64,000 nucleotides of DNA. It comes from Flectonema sp. DT1601. Taxonomy: Eukaryota > Euglenozoa > Diplonemea > Diplonemida > Diplonemidae. Made by a program: the position numbers and the translations under genes. This document shows positions 24,901-36,801 of the stretch, piece by piece. Under the pieces are notes generated by a model. The model was not told the origin of the DNA. It did not search any database and was given only the letters and a program-made list of their open reading frames with translations. Position 1 is the stretch's first letter. Each line of letters starts with the position of its first letter. The stretch is from the NCBI GenBank assembly GCA_964019425.1, contig OZ025847.1, positions 646,501-710,500 of the forward strand, in the 5' to 3' direction.

Positions 24901-26473
24901 GATTGTACAGGCGCCTGAAAATGCGTCAACAGCGGCAGCAGCTGCTTACCACTTAGCGAGACAGTTTGAAGAGGCCGGTAAAATGAAAGAAACACTTCAG
25001 TTCTATCGAGTAGCGAAGGCTTACCGAAATGCTATTAGAATCGCACGAACTAATGACATGGAAGGTGAGGTAATGCAATTATCATTACAAGCTGATCAGG
25101 CGACAATTATTGAATCTGCTCAATGGTTTGAAGAACAGAATATGCTTGACAAGGCAGTCATCCTTTACAAGAAGGGAGGTGAGTTATCAAAAGCACTCGA
25201 CCTTTGTATCCGCGGAGAACTCTACGAAACTTTACAGAAACTTGCTGATGATCTCGATAAAGAAGCTGACCCTGATGTGTTCATTCAATGCGCTGAATAC
25301 TTTCTCAGTAAAGACCAAAATGAAAAAGCAGTCAGCATGTACATCCAAGCGAAGGGATACTCTGAAGCACTACAGGTATTGAGATGTTTATATTTACTGG
25401 TGGTATCTGTTTGACTAACAAGTTTTATTTAATATAACAAACCCACCACAGGCATGTCTTGACTGTAATGTTAACTTAACTGATGACATGGCTGAGGAGA
25501 TGACGCTGCCGAAGACTGATAACGAAGATGATGAGGCGTTGCGTCTTTCGCTTCTTCGTAAAATTGCAAAGGTTGCTAAGCTACAGGAATCCTGGCATCT
25601 CGCGTGTAAGAAATATACCCAGGTATGTAAACACTTGGTTGGTGAGTTTTTGGATCAAAAGAAAAAATTAACAAACAGGCTGGTGACCGTGTGAAGGGTA
25701 TGAAGGTTCTCCTCAAGTCGGGTGACACAGATAAAATTATATTTTTTACGAACCACTCTCGTCAGAAAGATATTTACATACTTGCTGCGCATTATCTTCA
25801 AACAGTCGACTGGCATAACAATCCAGCTATTACTAAACATATTATTACTTTTTATACTAAAGCTAGAGCATACGAGTCACTGGCAGGATTCTTTGATGCA
25901 ATTGCACAGGTTTGTATTTACTTTAGTCTAATGAAGGAAGAAGGTTATAATATAAAAGTATCAACAACAAATCAACAGGTTCACATCGATGAATTCCGAG
26001 ACTACGACAAAGCACTCAGCGCTCTACAAGACTCTCTAAAGTACATGGACAAGAGTAAGGCTCATAATAAAGAAATGAAAATTGAACAAGTCGGAAATCG
26101 GATTCAGCTCGTTGAGCAATTCGTAGAAGCCAGAAATTTAACAAAAACAGATCCTGGCAAGATGGTTGAAGTCTGTAATGACCTCCTCAGTATCGATGCT
26201 TTAGAAGGCGCAGTTAGAGTTGGAGACGTCTACGCCCTGCTTGTTGAATTTTATACTGGTCAAAAACAATATGATCAGGCTTATCAATTGATTGAAAGAA
26301 TGCGTGATGCTCAAATTATACTTTCTTACTATCTCGAGACTCAATTAGTTCAAGCTGTGTACAATCAAATGGGAATCGAATACACTGAACAAGAACAACA
26401 AAGACAAACTCATTCTCAAGGACCAATGGAAGACCACGAGGATATCGATGAGGAGATTGATGAGGGGGATTAG
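21908..26473 (+). CDS. IFT140: Intraflagellar transport protein 140 (IFT-A)
   Basis: Exons are 21908-25375, 25452-25622, 25679-25909 and 25979-26473 (introns 76, 56 and 69 nt, all phase 0), giving about 1454 aa; human IFT140 is 1462. The N-terminal half is WD40-like (CAALDWHPTQKVLCAGWKDG, ITTVCWSGSGDKVITGDSQG). The C-terminal half is TPR-like and strikingly family-typical: GDMDAAYRSVKLIKDENVW, MCVKTGRLDVAEVCLGNM, GARALREAKKEPE and RIHLRSIHYSHARHLES. IFT140 is a core IFT-A subunit for retrograde transport and membrane-protein entry in cilia. A His/Asp-rich insert lies near residue 680. All introns are in the last fifth. The end is acidic (EDIDEEIDEGD). Confidence 0.95.
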
Positions 26474-26999
26474 AATCATCTTATCACTGCGAAGCCTTCC
26501 ATTAATTTAATAAAAGTGTTGTCTATTCAATGATATTTTAGATTAGTATATTTTCAAAGTAAAATATTTTGCAACAGTTCGATATGTTCCTCCGCTGAGA
26601 ATAGATGCGACATTTAGTAATAATTTTTTTTTTTTAAAAAAAAAAAAAATAGATTTTGATTTTTTGATTTTTTTTTTTTTTCCTTTAAATTTCTCGGGGA
26701 AACGTCTCCCGTATACGACATACATCTTTCTCAGTATTTTTATTTGATTTTATTTTGAATTTTTTATGGTGTTCCCCGATCCTTTCCACCTTAAGCCCCG
26801 TAACAGTTCTAACATTCGAATAAAAGGTTCTCGTTTCCTACTTTAAATTAAAGTAATAACATCACTACCTCCCTTCATTCTGTCAGATGCGTTTAATATG
26901 AGAATCGTGAAGCTGAATGACTTGATCGCATTAGTGTTGTAATTGTAGTTAAGAGTGTGTTTTTATATTTTATTTCCCCTCATCAGGATCGGGAGGCGG
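26474..26999. other. Intergenic region
   Basis: T/A tracts at 26622-26690; no gene. TATTTCCCCTCATCAG at 26971-26986 is a good pyrimidine-rich acceptor 13 nt before the next start. Confidence 0.5.
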
Positions 27000-29900
27000 A
27001 TGCCCTACAGCCGATACCCGGCATTGTCCGTTGCAAAAGGAGTCGCTGCTTCAGACTTCGACGCTCCCCCACCCGTCCATCTCAGCGAAGTATTTCCTGC
27101 TCCATTGAGATCACCTGGAGACATTAGTCCAGTGAGGGTCGCACCAGAACCAATGCAGGGATACGCACATAATTTAGCGAGAAAGAGTAGTCCTATCAGG
27201 CAACGACCATGGAGACCAGTACCTGCAAATGGTGTTGTTGTGTACCCGCCTACTGAAACTGTAGAGAGGACAAGCGTAGCAGTCGTACCAACATATCCAG
27301 CTGAGATGGATGCTAAAAATGATCATTTGAAAGACAGACTCGAAGTCATCGAAGCACAAATGGAAATAATGAACATGAGCAAAGTAGCTGTTGTACCTCC
27401 ACCTGACGACGCATTAGTGTTACTGAGAGACAGACTGGCTGAGGCTGAAGCAGCTCTCTACAATCAGGAACTTGAGAACTTAAGAGCAACAATCTTACAA
27501 AAACAATCTCGAATTGATGAATTAGAATCTAAACTATTAGACAGAGCAAGTCAAGTACTTCCAGATCATGACTCTGATGGTGTCATTGCTGAACTTCGAT
27601 TGAAGTTATCTGATGAGCGAAGGCAGATCGATGAACTCAGAAAGCAATTAGAGGAACTTCGAAAGCGTCACAAAGAAATGTTATCCTCAGCACTCGATGA
27701 TATCAATGCAGCGAATGAAAAACTAACACGTCAGGAACTCAGAATTGAAGAACTGCTATCCGAATTAGCATCTGAAAGAGCTCGCGCTGACCAACTCCAA
27801 TCCGCCCTCGACAACGGTGAAGGAAATGCTTCTCGTCTGCTGCGTGACCTCGCTCGGGCAGAGGATCTCATCCGTGAACTTGAACGTGAAAAAGACGAAT
27901 TAAAAAAGCGACTTGCGTCCCTCGGTACTGACGGTGCCGACGCTGATGCCCGCACTCGAAGACAACTAATCGAACTGGAGGAAGCATTACGCAAAGCGAA
28001 GGCTGAAATAGAAGACTTGCTGCCGTACAAAAAGAAGTGCACTCTCCAAGAAGATCGTATTTCAGATCTCGAGGATGAGTTGTCTCGTCTAAAGAGAGAA
28101 TTAGTATCCAAAGATGATGAAATGCGTCTCTTAAAAAACCAACTCGCTAATGAAGACCGTTCAGATGACTTGGATAGATTAAAAGAGAAATGGAGACTTG
28201 AACTCATTCGCACTGAAGAAGAGGCAGCCAAGCGTAACAAATCCCTTCAGGATGAAATTGCGAGACTACTCTCTGAACTTGAACGTTCTGAATCAAAGCG
28301 TCAGATTCTTGAAGATGAGAAGAAACACGCATTACACAGAGCAGACAATGCGGAGGAAGGGCTCACTCGCGCTAATCGCCAACTCGATCGACTTAAAGAT
28401 ATTGAGAAGCTCTACGATGAGTCTCAATTAAAAAACCGTGAGCTGGAGAGAAAGATTAGAACCCTTCAAGATTCCTTAGAGGACTCAGACAGGGCTACGA
28501 AGAGAGAAAAAGATGAAAACGAACGTCTTCAATCAGAAATAGATCGACTGAAAGCAGAACTCGATAAATCCAAAGATGATGTTGACAACCTTCGCAGAGA
28601 GTTGGACAAACTTAGATCTACCTCGCGAGGTGAACCTCGTTCAGAACCATCTCAGACAACAGTCGTCAACCCTCCTCCTGTTCTTCTCATGAATCAAGAC
28701 GGTGAAGAAGAAATCATGAGAATGGGTGCCGAGCTACGTCGTGCATTGCGAGTCCGAGAGGAAGCTTTAGCTGAAGTTGAAACATTACAAAAACTGCTGG
28801 GGAAATCAAAACGTCAACACGAAGTAACTCAACAGGAGTTGGAAACTTGTGAAGTAAAATTACTTGCGATGAGAAGGCAAGTTGAAGATCTGAAAGACGA
28901 ACTTGAGGCCGCTACTTCTCAACTCTCTCGAGCACGTGTCACGGCGCAAGAAGCCCTGGAAGAAGCAGATGCCTCTTCTCGTCTCCTCCATGAAGCCCGT
29001 AAGGCTGCTGAAGATGCTCGCGAGCGCATGCAGGCGGAAGCCTTGCGGACCGCGAAGGATGCTGAGCTGGCTGCCCAGTCCTGGTCGGAAGCTCTTCAAC
29101 TTGCGGAATCTGAAAAACGAGGCCTCGAAGAGAGGTATCGTCAGGAGGCAGAAAATAGCGTCGCTCTTAAAGAACGTCTTCATAGTGTTGAAGCTCAATT
29201 TGATGAAGCGAGTAGACAACTTGTCTCATTACAAGATCTGTTACAGAGAGAACGCGGTGTCAGTGAGGAGAAGCATCGGGAACACGTTCGTCAACTAGCT
29301 GACAGCCACAACAGACAACTTCAGAATTCTGAAGACAACCTTCGACTAGCAATTCAGCAAACGAAGGAAACTGAGCAGGCCGCCCACCGAGAAACGCGCT
29401 CACAGAGAGATGCTCTCGAACGGGAAGTTATCGTACTGAAGGATGCTTCAGACAGAAAGTTAATTCAGGACCAAGAGATCCTCAGAAATCACGAAGACCA
29501 ATTATCACAAGCATTCACTGAAATTAAAAGTTCTAATCAGGAACTTCAAAAGACGAAAGACGAACTGATGGGAATGATGGCAGCAAGGGAAGGAACAGAA
29601 CAGGAACTGATCAGTACTCAGTTGGCGTTAGCAAAGATTCAGGACCACGCAACTACTTCTTCTAAGGAAGGAGATGATCTACGAAGAGCCCTGCGAGCTG
29701 AAGAAGATCGTTACAAGGCAACAATAAATGCTATTGAGTCTGAACTCTCGAGGTACAAGGCTGAACTAGAAGCTATGACTCGTGCTGAACGTGGACAACA
29801 GGAGGCGCTAACAGAAATCCATCGCTGCTATGAGGAAGCTTCAGTAGAAGCAAAACAACTTCGTGCACTTCTGGCAAACACCACATCGGAAGCTGATGAA

Positions 29901-32529
29901 GTGAAAGAATCTCTCAAAGAGGCTAACGAGAAGGTTGTTGTTCTAGCTCGACATGTTGAGGTTTGTGATTGATTTGATACTTTACTTAGTTCTAATGAAT
30001 TGATCTGAAATAAATAAATAAACAAACAAACAAACAGGATGTAACCCAGCAACGTGATGGAGAAGCCGAAAAACATCACAGCGCTGAAGCACTACTTGTT
30101 GATCTACAAAAGGACATGGGATTACTGGCTGCTAAATATGACGAAAAAAAGTTAGCGTTAGATAATACTGCAGCACTGCTTCAGGTATGTAGTTTCAATG
30201 ATTTATGTGTACGGGATTGTTGTTTGGAGTAGCGGGATCAATAAAATAAATTCACCACAGGAACAAACCGCAGCATCCGGTACTGCGTCTGACCAGCTGG
30301 CTGAAGTCGCTCGTCGTCTTCAGGCGACTTCAACAGAACTCGATCTCGTGAAACAAGAAAAGACTTCACTTGTTGAGGAAATACATCACTCTACTCTACA
30401 GATGCATACTATTCAGGAGAAGGTAACATCACTTTCGATGGAAATAGATGAGGGAAAGTTGGCACTCAGTTCTGAAAAAGCAGAAGTTCAAAGACTGAAG
30501 CATCTGGAAGTGGTATGTCTTTTGTTATTAGTTTCTGTCACTTCAATTAATCAATCAAAAGTAAACAATTAATCGAATACTAAAACAGCGTCTACAAACT
30601 GAACTCGATTCTACAAACGAACGTCTGTCCGCTTCGTGGGAAAGTGAATCCAACATGAAACAAGAACTCTGTCAGATGCAAACAACATTACAAGTGGCTG
30701 TAACAGATGGGAAGGTTCTTCAGGAGAAGTTGGCTGGAGAAGGACAAATCCGCGCCACGATGATCGGAGACCATGAAGTCGGAGTCCAAACACTTTCTGA
30801 AACCATCGCTCGCTTTAAAAAGGAAGTCGAGGACATGAGAAGTAAGTTACAAGAGTCTGTTCAAAATGAAGAACTCTCTCAGCATCGATTAAAAGATATC
30901 CAACGTCACTCAGAAATGAGAGAGCAATCAATTATCGCTGATTTAGAATCTGAAAGGATTACCAGAAGCAGCATTGAAGAACAATTAGCTGCACAGAGAA
31001 AACAGTTCGCTAACGCTAAGAGAGAACAGTCAATACAACTTGGAGAGGCTGACAAAGAAAGGGAAGCCTTAGATATCCAACATATCACAAAAACTAAAAA
31101 GATTAAACAAGACTACGATGAGCTCAATCACGTTAACAACATCCTTCGAGAGAAGTTCGAAGCTATTCAACTGTCTGTGCAGTCTGAAAACCAACAAAAG
31201 GATAGCGAAATCGAGCAACTCCGTCTAACCTGCGAAACACTTCGAGTCCAATTGTCAGATGCCGCACATGAGATTTCATCAGTCGAGACATCGTGTGCTA
31301 CAAAGAATCAACAACTACTCGCTGCTACAGAGATGGATCGCCTTAGTTTGAGTGACTTGGTTTCGAAATGTGATATTCTCTCTCAGCAGAATAACGAATT
31401 ACAGCAACAAGAGCTTGATGCAAGGAGCAAAAACGAATGCCTTCTTCAAGACCTACACGCATTGGAGGCAAAGTTAACTGCAACAGAAGAAGAACTTTGT
31501 CGTGTTCAGGTCAGAGAAGTTGAAGTCGGAACGAGTTTTGACAGACTTCAGGTTGAGCACAACGGTTTAGTGAAAGAATTTTCACACCTCGGACAACAGC
31601 ACTCAGCCACTGAATCCGAAAAGTTAACAACTCAAGTGAGGGAGAGCGACACTCAAAAGCGTTATGAAGCTCTTCAACTACAATATGGAAATGTTGAAGT
31701 TGAAAGACGAGCACTTCTTCAAGACATGGCGACATTCAAAGCTCACATAGAAACACTCGATGCTGAGAAGAAGTCACTCGTACTTCGGGTCTCAGACTTG
31801 ACAGCAGTTGAAAAGAAGTCAGACATCCTTCAGAGTTTTATTGAATCGATTTTAACACTTTCACCAATTGAAGAACTCGGTCGTGTAATGTGGAGACTTA
31901 ATATGGATGACCCTCTTTCATTATCTCCTTTAATTGTTCCGGCTACTGAAGTCATTTCAAATTTATTTCAACTCAGAGAAACGTCTTCGTCACTGAACGC
32001 AGATTTTGATTTCATTTGTGCGACTCGAGAGCCTCTCATTCGGGAAATTACTACCTGCAGGAAATCAGTTTTTGGAGCCTACAAGGAAGCCTCTGTCCTG
32101 ATGGAAGAATTATTAAAAACTCACATAGACGTCAGGTCTACTAGAGATTTGTGCGGTAAATTATGTGCTGGTTTGGGAGGTCTAAAATCCCAACTAATGT
32201 GGATAACTTCTCACTGTATGAGTACTGAGGAACGTCAAGGAACCGGAATCGAACTGGAACCGTCTGCGTCTGGCGGACTTGTTTCTCAAATTCGAAAATA
32301 CACAACAGATGCTCTGCCTCCAACAACACCAACACCAACTCTGGGAGTCACAGCGAGGCATTTGATTGTCTCTCCGGGACCTGCTGATTTCGCTTCTTGT
32401 GTTGGAAGTGAAGATCTCGGAAGAGGACTTTCTCGATCTCTTCCCAGAACGACTCCTCGAAAAGTGTCTGTCGTGGCGCCAGAGGATTTAATCTCTTCAA
32501 AGGACATGTCACCAACTTTCTGTAATTAA
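27000..32529 (+). CDS. Giant coiled-coil protein (1766 aa), possible rootlet/axoneme component
   Basis: Exons are 27000-29960, 30038-30184, 30261-30512 and 30589-32529, with introns of 77, 76 and 76 nt, all phase 0. The start was chosen because the AG at 26985-26986 excludes the earlier in-frame ATG at 26955. A Pro-rich head (about residues 1-100) is followed by nearly continuous heptad-type coiled coil from about 105 to 1550, rich in Glu/Lys/Arg/Leu/Gln. A less charged C-terminal part then starts at LSPIEELGRVMWRLNMDDP and ends in a Ser/Thr/Pro-rich tail. Length and design fit rootletin-, CEP- or myosin-tail-like filaments, but the sequence gives no specific family. The position next to IFT140 hints at, but does not prove, a ciliary role. 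Confidence 0.7.
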
Positions 32530-33328
32530 TTAGATTGTTGTTCTCTTTATGGCTTCTTGTCCTTGGTGTGAAAAATTAAAATCTTAATAACCGTCCTTCT
32601 CGTTGTTGTTTGGGACTAAAACCTTTCCGTTAATTATCAACTCCCGCGCGAATAATTTAATTCATTCGCACGAGTCTCTCTTCCCAGTTGTTTGTACACT
32701 TCCTGCCCCCTCTCAGAAGTGAATATTATTAACAATCCCTTCATGTGTTATTTTATAACGTACTTGCTAATCGCACGGCTTATAATTACTTTTGTTTTTA
32801 CTCCCGAAAACTAGATATTTCCCTAAAGTAGCTTTTTTTTTAGATGTACTTTTTTCTTAAATTTCTTTTACTCATTAGTTTTTATTTTGGAGTAACAACC
32901 CGACCCCTGTTTTAATACTACGAAAAGAAAAATGTGAGCAGTAGTCCGCCTCGGCGATATAAATCTGGTTTGTGAAAGTCTGCCCTCGAATTCAGATTGC
33001 CCGTCGCACTCATATTTGAACCGCCTTTAACGATTGTTTTCTTTCTGCGTGATAAATGGAAGAAATAAATGCGGGTAGTAGATCTTGTTCTCATTTTGTG
33101 TTACGCATTCCATCGGGGAACTGCACTTTTTTTAGATTTTTGTTTCCAACCCATCTTGAGATTAATACTTCAGAAGGCGAACGGATTTGTTTTTCTGAAG
33201 TAACTAAAGTATTGTCCTCTCCCATTCTGTGATTTCACTTCCCCATACTCTGTACTTTAGAATTGATTTTGTGTGAAGAAGTATTGTAGTCTATGAAGCG
33301 ATTATAAACTATTCCTTTAAACTCAGAT
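32530..33328. other. Intergenic region
   Basis: No gene or repeat seen. An AG at 33325-33326 (TTTAAACTCAG) lies only 2 nt before the next start. Confidence 0.5.
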
Positions 33329-35491
33329 ATGCCGCAGTCATATGTCGTAAGATGCCTGACAATTATTTTGTTGTGTGTCGGCGCAGTGGCGAATTGTTCT
33401 TTTAATTTGGTGACAGTTCCAGCGATTGCAACGGGAGGTACTGTAACGGGATGTTCAGTTGGTGAAAACGCAACTTTGGGAACAACATGTAGAATTCAGA
33501 CTTCTCAGAGTGGATTTGTTTGTGACACCATTCAATGTGTTCAAGTTGGAGTTTGGAATAATACTAATCCACAATGCACAAGTACTGCTCCTCCTTGTGG
33601 GACATCTCTCACTCAGGCGATTGGATGTAATGCGAATTCTCTCAACAACGCTGATTGCGGATGTCTCAGAAGAGTATCTTCTTCTCAAGTCAGTTCTTTA
33701 AATTGTTGTTTAGATAATTGTAGACAAACACCATCAACTCTTAGACAGCAGTGTATTACATCTTCACTCCCTTCAGATTCCTGTAACTTTGATTCCCTCA
33801 TTCGAACATCCACATCGACAGCTTCAGGTGCCGGCTGCAACGCAGGAGGCGCAGTTGCGAGGCTATCTTTTTGTACGATTTCTGAAGGTGGGAGGGCCTG
33901 CTACTCAGCTCAGTGCACATCAACACTGACTTGGCAAAAGGGAACTGACTTATGTCTAACTACTACTTCACCAGCTCCAACAACTGCAGGAGGAGCTCTC
34001 TGTAGAAATGTTGTCTGCCCAGAGGTGAATTGTATGAGTCGAGACTGTAACTTAGTAACGGGTGCCTGTGACATTGCGCAACCTGATGGAACTACTTGTA
34101 ACGGAACTAACAGCGGACTCGTCTGCACTGCGGGTGTGTGTGGAAAAGCTTCTTCGTCCTCTTCAACAAACTCTCCCGTCATATCAATCATCGTAGTATC
34201 ATCTCTTGCTATAGTAGCTGCTTGTATTGGAGGAGGGTTTTGGAGATGTGGTAGTCATTTAGGTGCACAAAAGGTTCAACCTCCAGCTTTAAAAATAACT
34301 AAGAAAGCAGATATTGCTAAAGAGAACGTTCAAAAGAAAGCAACAAAAGTAGAAGCCTACGAGGAAGTATCTCTCGACATCGGTGGGAGGGCAGTCGGGC
34401 TACTAGTAGATGAAAGTTTAAATGATGGTAAGTTGTGTGTGTCAGGTGTTATTCCAGGAACTATGGCAGATGAACAAGGAATGGAATTATACATCGGGAG
34501 ATCAGTTCTTCACGTTAATGGAGTTCCAACAACAACAGTTGAAAAGTTCAATCGACTTACTGATCGTGATGAGAGAATCACTTCAAGACTTAAAATAGGA
34601 TTTGGTCCTCCAGGAGGTTATCTTCCAAATGGAGGTTTAGTTAAAGACACTGTCGTATGTATTCATGAACTTGACGACACTCGAGAACTAAATGGAGAAA
34701 CTGGTCGGGTGGTTGAAAATATTGGAAGTGGTGTCTCAGTACACATCCAAGGGAAAGGTATAAAATATGTTGAAAAAGAGAACGTTCTCGTCGTTGGAGG
34801 AGCATCAGCAGAACAAGTACGACAGACGACTGACTTTCCAATGAAATCTGTTTCCAGACACATCGTAGCGCCATTTTGGAGTGAAGGTCCAAATGAAAGT
34901 CCGTTAAAGGCGCCGTCACCTCTTGCAGCTCAAGTACCTGATGATTTGGTTATTACAAAGAAGAAAGGTGAGAAACTCGGTCTTCGATTAAATGAATTAT
35001 ACCTTTACGGATCCGCTGTTGGCAGCCCTGCTGATAAAGCAGACTTACTCGAGTACCACGGAAGGAAGATTACTCACGTTGATGATATCGTAGTCAGCAG
35101 TCAAGAACAAGTCGAATCACTTGTAGTTGGAATCGATAATGTTAAAATTAGTTTCGCAGAAGAACATCGAATTGACGACGGTGATGGAAGTTATAAAACA
35201 CTCTCAGAGTTTAAATCAGCTTATGGTGATGTTGGTCTCACCTACTGGTGTACTTCTAAGAAACCTTTTCAAAACTTTTTTCCTTTCACGAGTGCTAATT
35301 TTCCTCCAAAAGGACGAGGCGCTTCTTTACTCGCTGATGAGATCATCGAATCGAAGCAGGTCGATAAGACAGATCTCGCGAATATGCATTCCAACTACAC
35401 TCGTCTTGAAGATCCTCTATCGATGTCTCCAATATCAAGTTGGAAGATGTCTTCAGGAAGAGGGACTGGTAGTGCTGGGAGAAGATATTAA
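33329..35491 (+). CDS. Cys-rich receptor-like protein with two cytoplasmic PDZ-like domains
   Basis: 720 aa, intronless. A signal peptide (TIILLCVGAVANC) precedes a Cys-rich ectodomain to about residue 280, ending in a disintegrin/EGF-like segment (CRNVVCPEVNCMSRDCN). One membrane helix lies at about 283-306 (VISIIVVSSLAIVAACIGGG). The cytoplasmic part has a PDZ-like domain at about 344-428 (GRAVGLLVDESL, VSGVIPGTMADEQGMELYIG). A small SH3/Tudor-like barrel follows at about 440-490 (GETGRVVENIGSGVSVHI), then a second PDZ-like domain at about 537-610 (GEKLGLRLNELYLYG). PDZ modules bind C-terminal peptides, so this may be a surface receptor or adhesion scaffold. Domain calls are by eye. Confidence 0.6.
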   Translation: MPQSYVVRCLTIILLCVGAVANCSFNLVTVPAIATGGTVTGCSVGENATLGTTCRIQTSQSGFVCDTIQCVQVGVWNNTNPQCTSTAPPCGTSLTQAIGCNANSLNNADCGCLRRVSSSQVSSLNCCLDNCRQTPSTLRQQCITSSLPSDSCNFDSLIRTSTSTASGAGCNAGGAVARLSFCTISEGGRACYSAQCTSTLTWQKGTDLCLTTTSPAPTTAGGALCRNVVCPEVNCMSRDCNLVTGACDIAQPDGTTCNGTNSGLVCTAGVCGKASSSSSTNSPVISIIVVSSLAIVAACIGGGFWRCGSHLGAQKVQPPALKITKKADIAKENVQKKATKVEAYEEVSLDIGGRAVGLLVDESLNDGKLCVSGVIPGTMADEQGMELYIGRSVLHVNGVPTTTVEKFNRLTDRDERITSRLKIGFGPPGGYLPNGGLVKDTVVCIHELDDTRELNGETGRVVENIGSGVSVHIQGKGIKYVEKENVLVVGGASAEQVRQTTDFPMKSVSRHIVAPFWSEGPNESPLKAPSPLAAQVPDDLVITKKKGEKLGLRLNELYLYGSAVGSPADKADLLEYHGRKITHVDDIVVSSQEQVESLVVGIDNVKISFAEEHRIDDGDGSYKTLSEFKSAYGDVGLTYWCTSKKPFQNFFPFTSANFPPKGRGASLLADEIIESKQVDKTDLANMHSNYTRLEDPLSMSPISSWKMSSGRGTGSAGRRY

Positions 35492-35979
35492 TAAAAAATG
35501 ATCTTATTGTTGATTAAAAGTCAACCACACGATGATGTCGTTTCATCTGCAGAAAACCGAACGTTTCATTTGTTTCTGTTATTATCACAATCTGTTTTAA
35601 TTAGTTCCTTTTGAATTCTCCAGTCAGTTGGTTTCGTTCACCTGGCAATATCCGTCATAACTTCCTCCTTTCGATAATCGATAGTAGTACCCTGATCGAT
35701 TCATATCTCAGGCAGTAGTTGTAGTAAAGTTAATTAGTTCTACTGCCGCTGTAGTTTATTATTATTTGAATCTGTTATAAGATTCACTCTTCTTGTTTCA
35801 TAAGTTCAGTTGTACTTTTTGTATCAATAGAGAGTCGTTGCTATTTCAACCAATACGTGTCTTGCTACTTTTTTTTTAGTTATAATCTTTTGTTCTACAG
35901 AAACAACCCCAACACCCCCAAATGCCAACACGAGGCTAGCTTTTTAAAAAAAAAAAAAAATTAAAATAGAAGAAACAAT
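35492..35979. other. Intergenic region
   Basis: No gene. An A tract at about 35946-35960 and an AG at 35968-35969 precede the next start by 10 nt; this acceptor lacks a pyrimidine tract and is one of the weakest. Confidence 0.4.
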
Positions 35980-36801
35980 ATGACAACAGTGAGATTGTTA
36001 CTAACAACGGTAATCGTGTTAGCTGCAATTCATTTGAGTGAAGAAACTAATTTACCGACACCAATTAGTATAAACGGAGATAGTGACTTATGGCAAGTTC
36101 CAATATCAATGAGGTGTTACAGTAGTACGGGTTCTTGTTCAAGATTTATGAACTTTCCGTACATCTCAGTTGGTTCTGATACTCTAACAGTTCAACACGC
36201 TACGTTATCATTAAGAACAGTACCACCAAATAATAATTGGAGAATGACTGTAAGTCTCGTATGTTCTCTCGTTGGACAGCATTCTTCAGTTGTACTTTGC
36301 TCGAGTGTGAACAGCAACACTCCAAAGTGTAGGATTTCAATTCCTATTATAAAAAGATGTCCTTTCCCGAATCCAATCTGGTCGTTAGAATTGATAGCAG
36401 ACGAGGGTGTCGCAACTGAGACAGAACTTCAAGTTGACGGCACTGTTTGGGCGTGTAAAGATACGAAATGTACCAATTCTGGATCATACGAATCATGGAA
36501 GAAACCAGTCATGTACGTAGGCATAGTTCTCGGTAGTCTACTACTTGTGATTGCAATAAGTAGAAGAGTATGGTTAAATGCGAGTACTGGAGGTGGTGTC
36601 GCACCCAAGACTGATAGAGTGCAATCGAGAGCATCGCTAACAATGATGTTAACTTCTTGGAGAGCTTCATTTAGAAATACTTTTAGCGGGACTTGGAAGA
36701 CTACCCGCAGCTCTGTAACTTCCAACACAATACCAGATGAGAGAAGTAGCATTGTGAGATCTCCAATATCGAAACACCAGGCGATTACTTCTGTCATGTA
36801 G
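35980..36801 (+). CDS. Single-pass membrane protein, unknown
   Basis: 273 aa, intronless. A signal peptide (LLLTTVIVLAAIHLSEE) is followed by an ectodomain with eight or nine cysteines (MRCYSSTGSCSRF, LVCSLVGQ, CPFPNPIW, VWACKDTKCTNSG). A membrane helix lies at about 176-196 (VMYVGIVLGSLLLVIAIS). The basic Ser/Thr-rich cytoplasmic tail is about 75 aa. The ectodomain looks beta-rich and galectin-like in pattern, with no family motif I can name. It follows another receptor-like gene. Confidence 0.55.
   Translation: MTTVRLLLTTVIVLAAIHLSEETNLPTPISINGDSDLWQVPISMRCYSSTGSCSRFMNFPYISVGSDTLTVQHATLSLRTVPPNNNWRMTVSLVCSLVGQHSSVVLCSSVNSNTPKCRISIPIIKRCPFPNPIWSLELIADEGVATETELQVDGTVWACKDTKCTNSGSYESWKKPVMYVGIVLGSLLLVIAISRRVWLNASTGGGVAPKTDRVQSRASLTMMLTSWRASFRNTFSGTWKTTRSSVTSNTIPDERSSIVRSPISKHQAITSVM

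Noticed and set aside
27731-28240. 169-codon Ser-rich minus-strand ORF
   Set aside because: It is the antisense of Glu/Arg-rich coiled-coil codons; low complexity.
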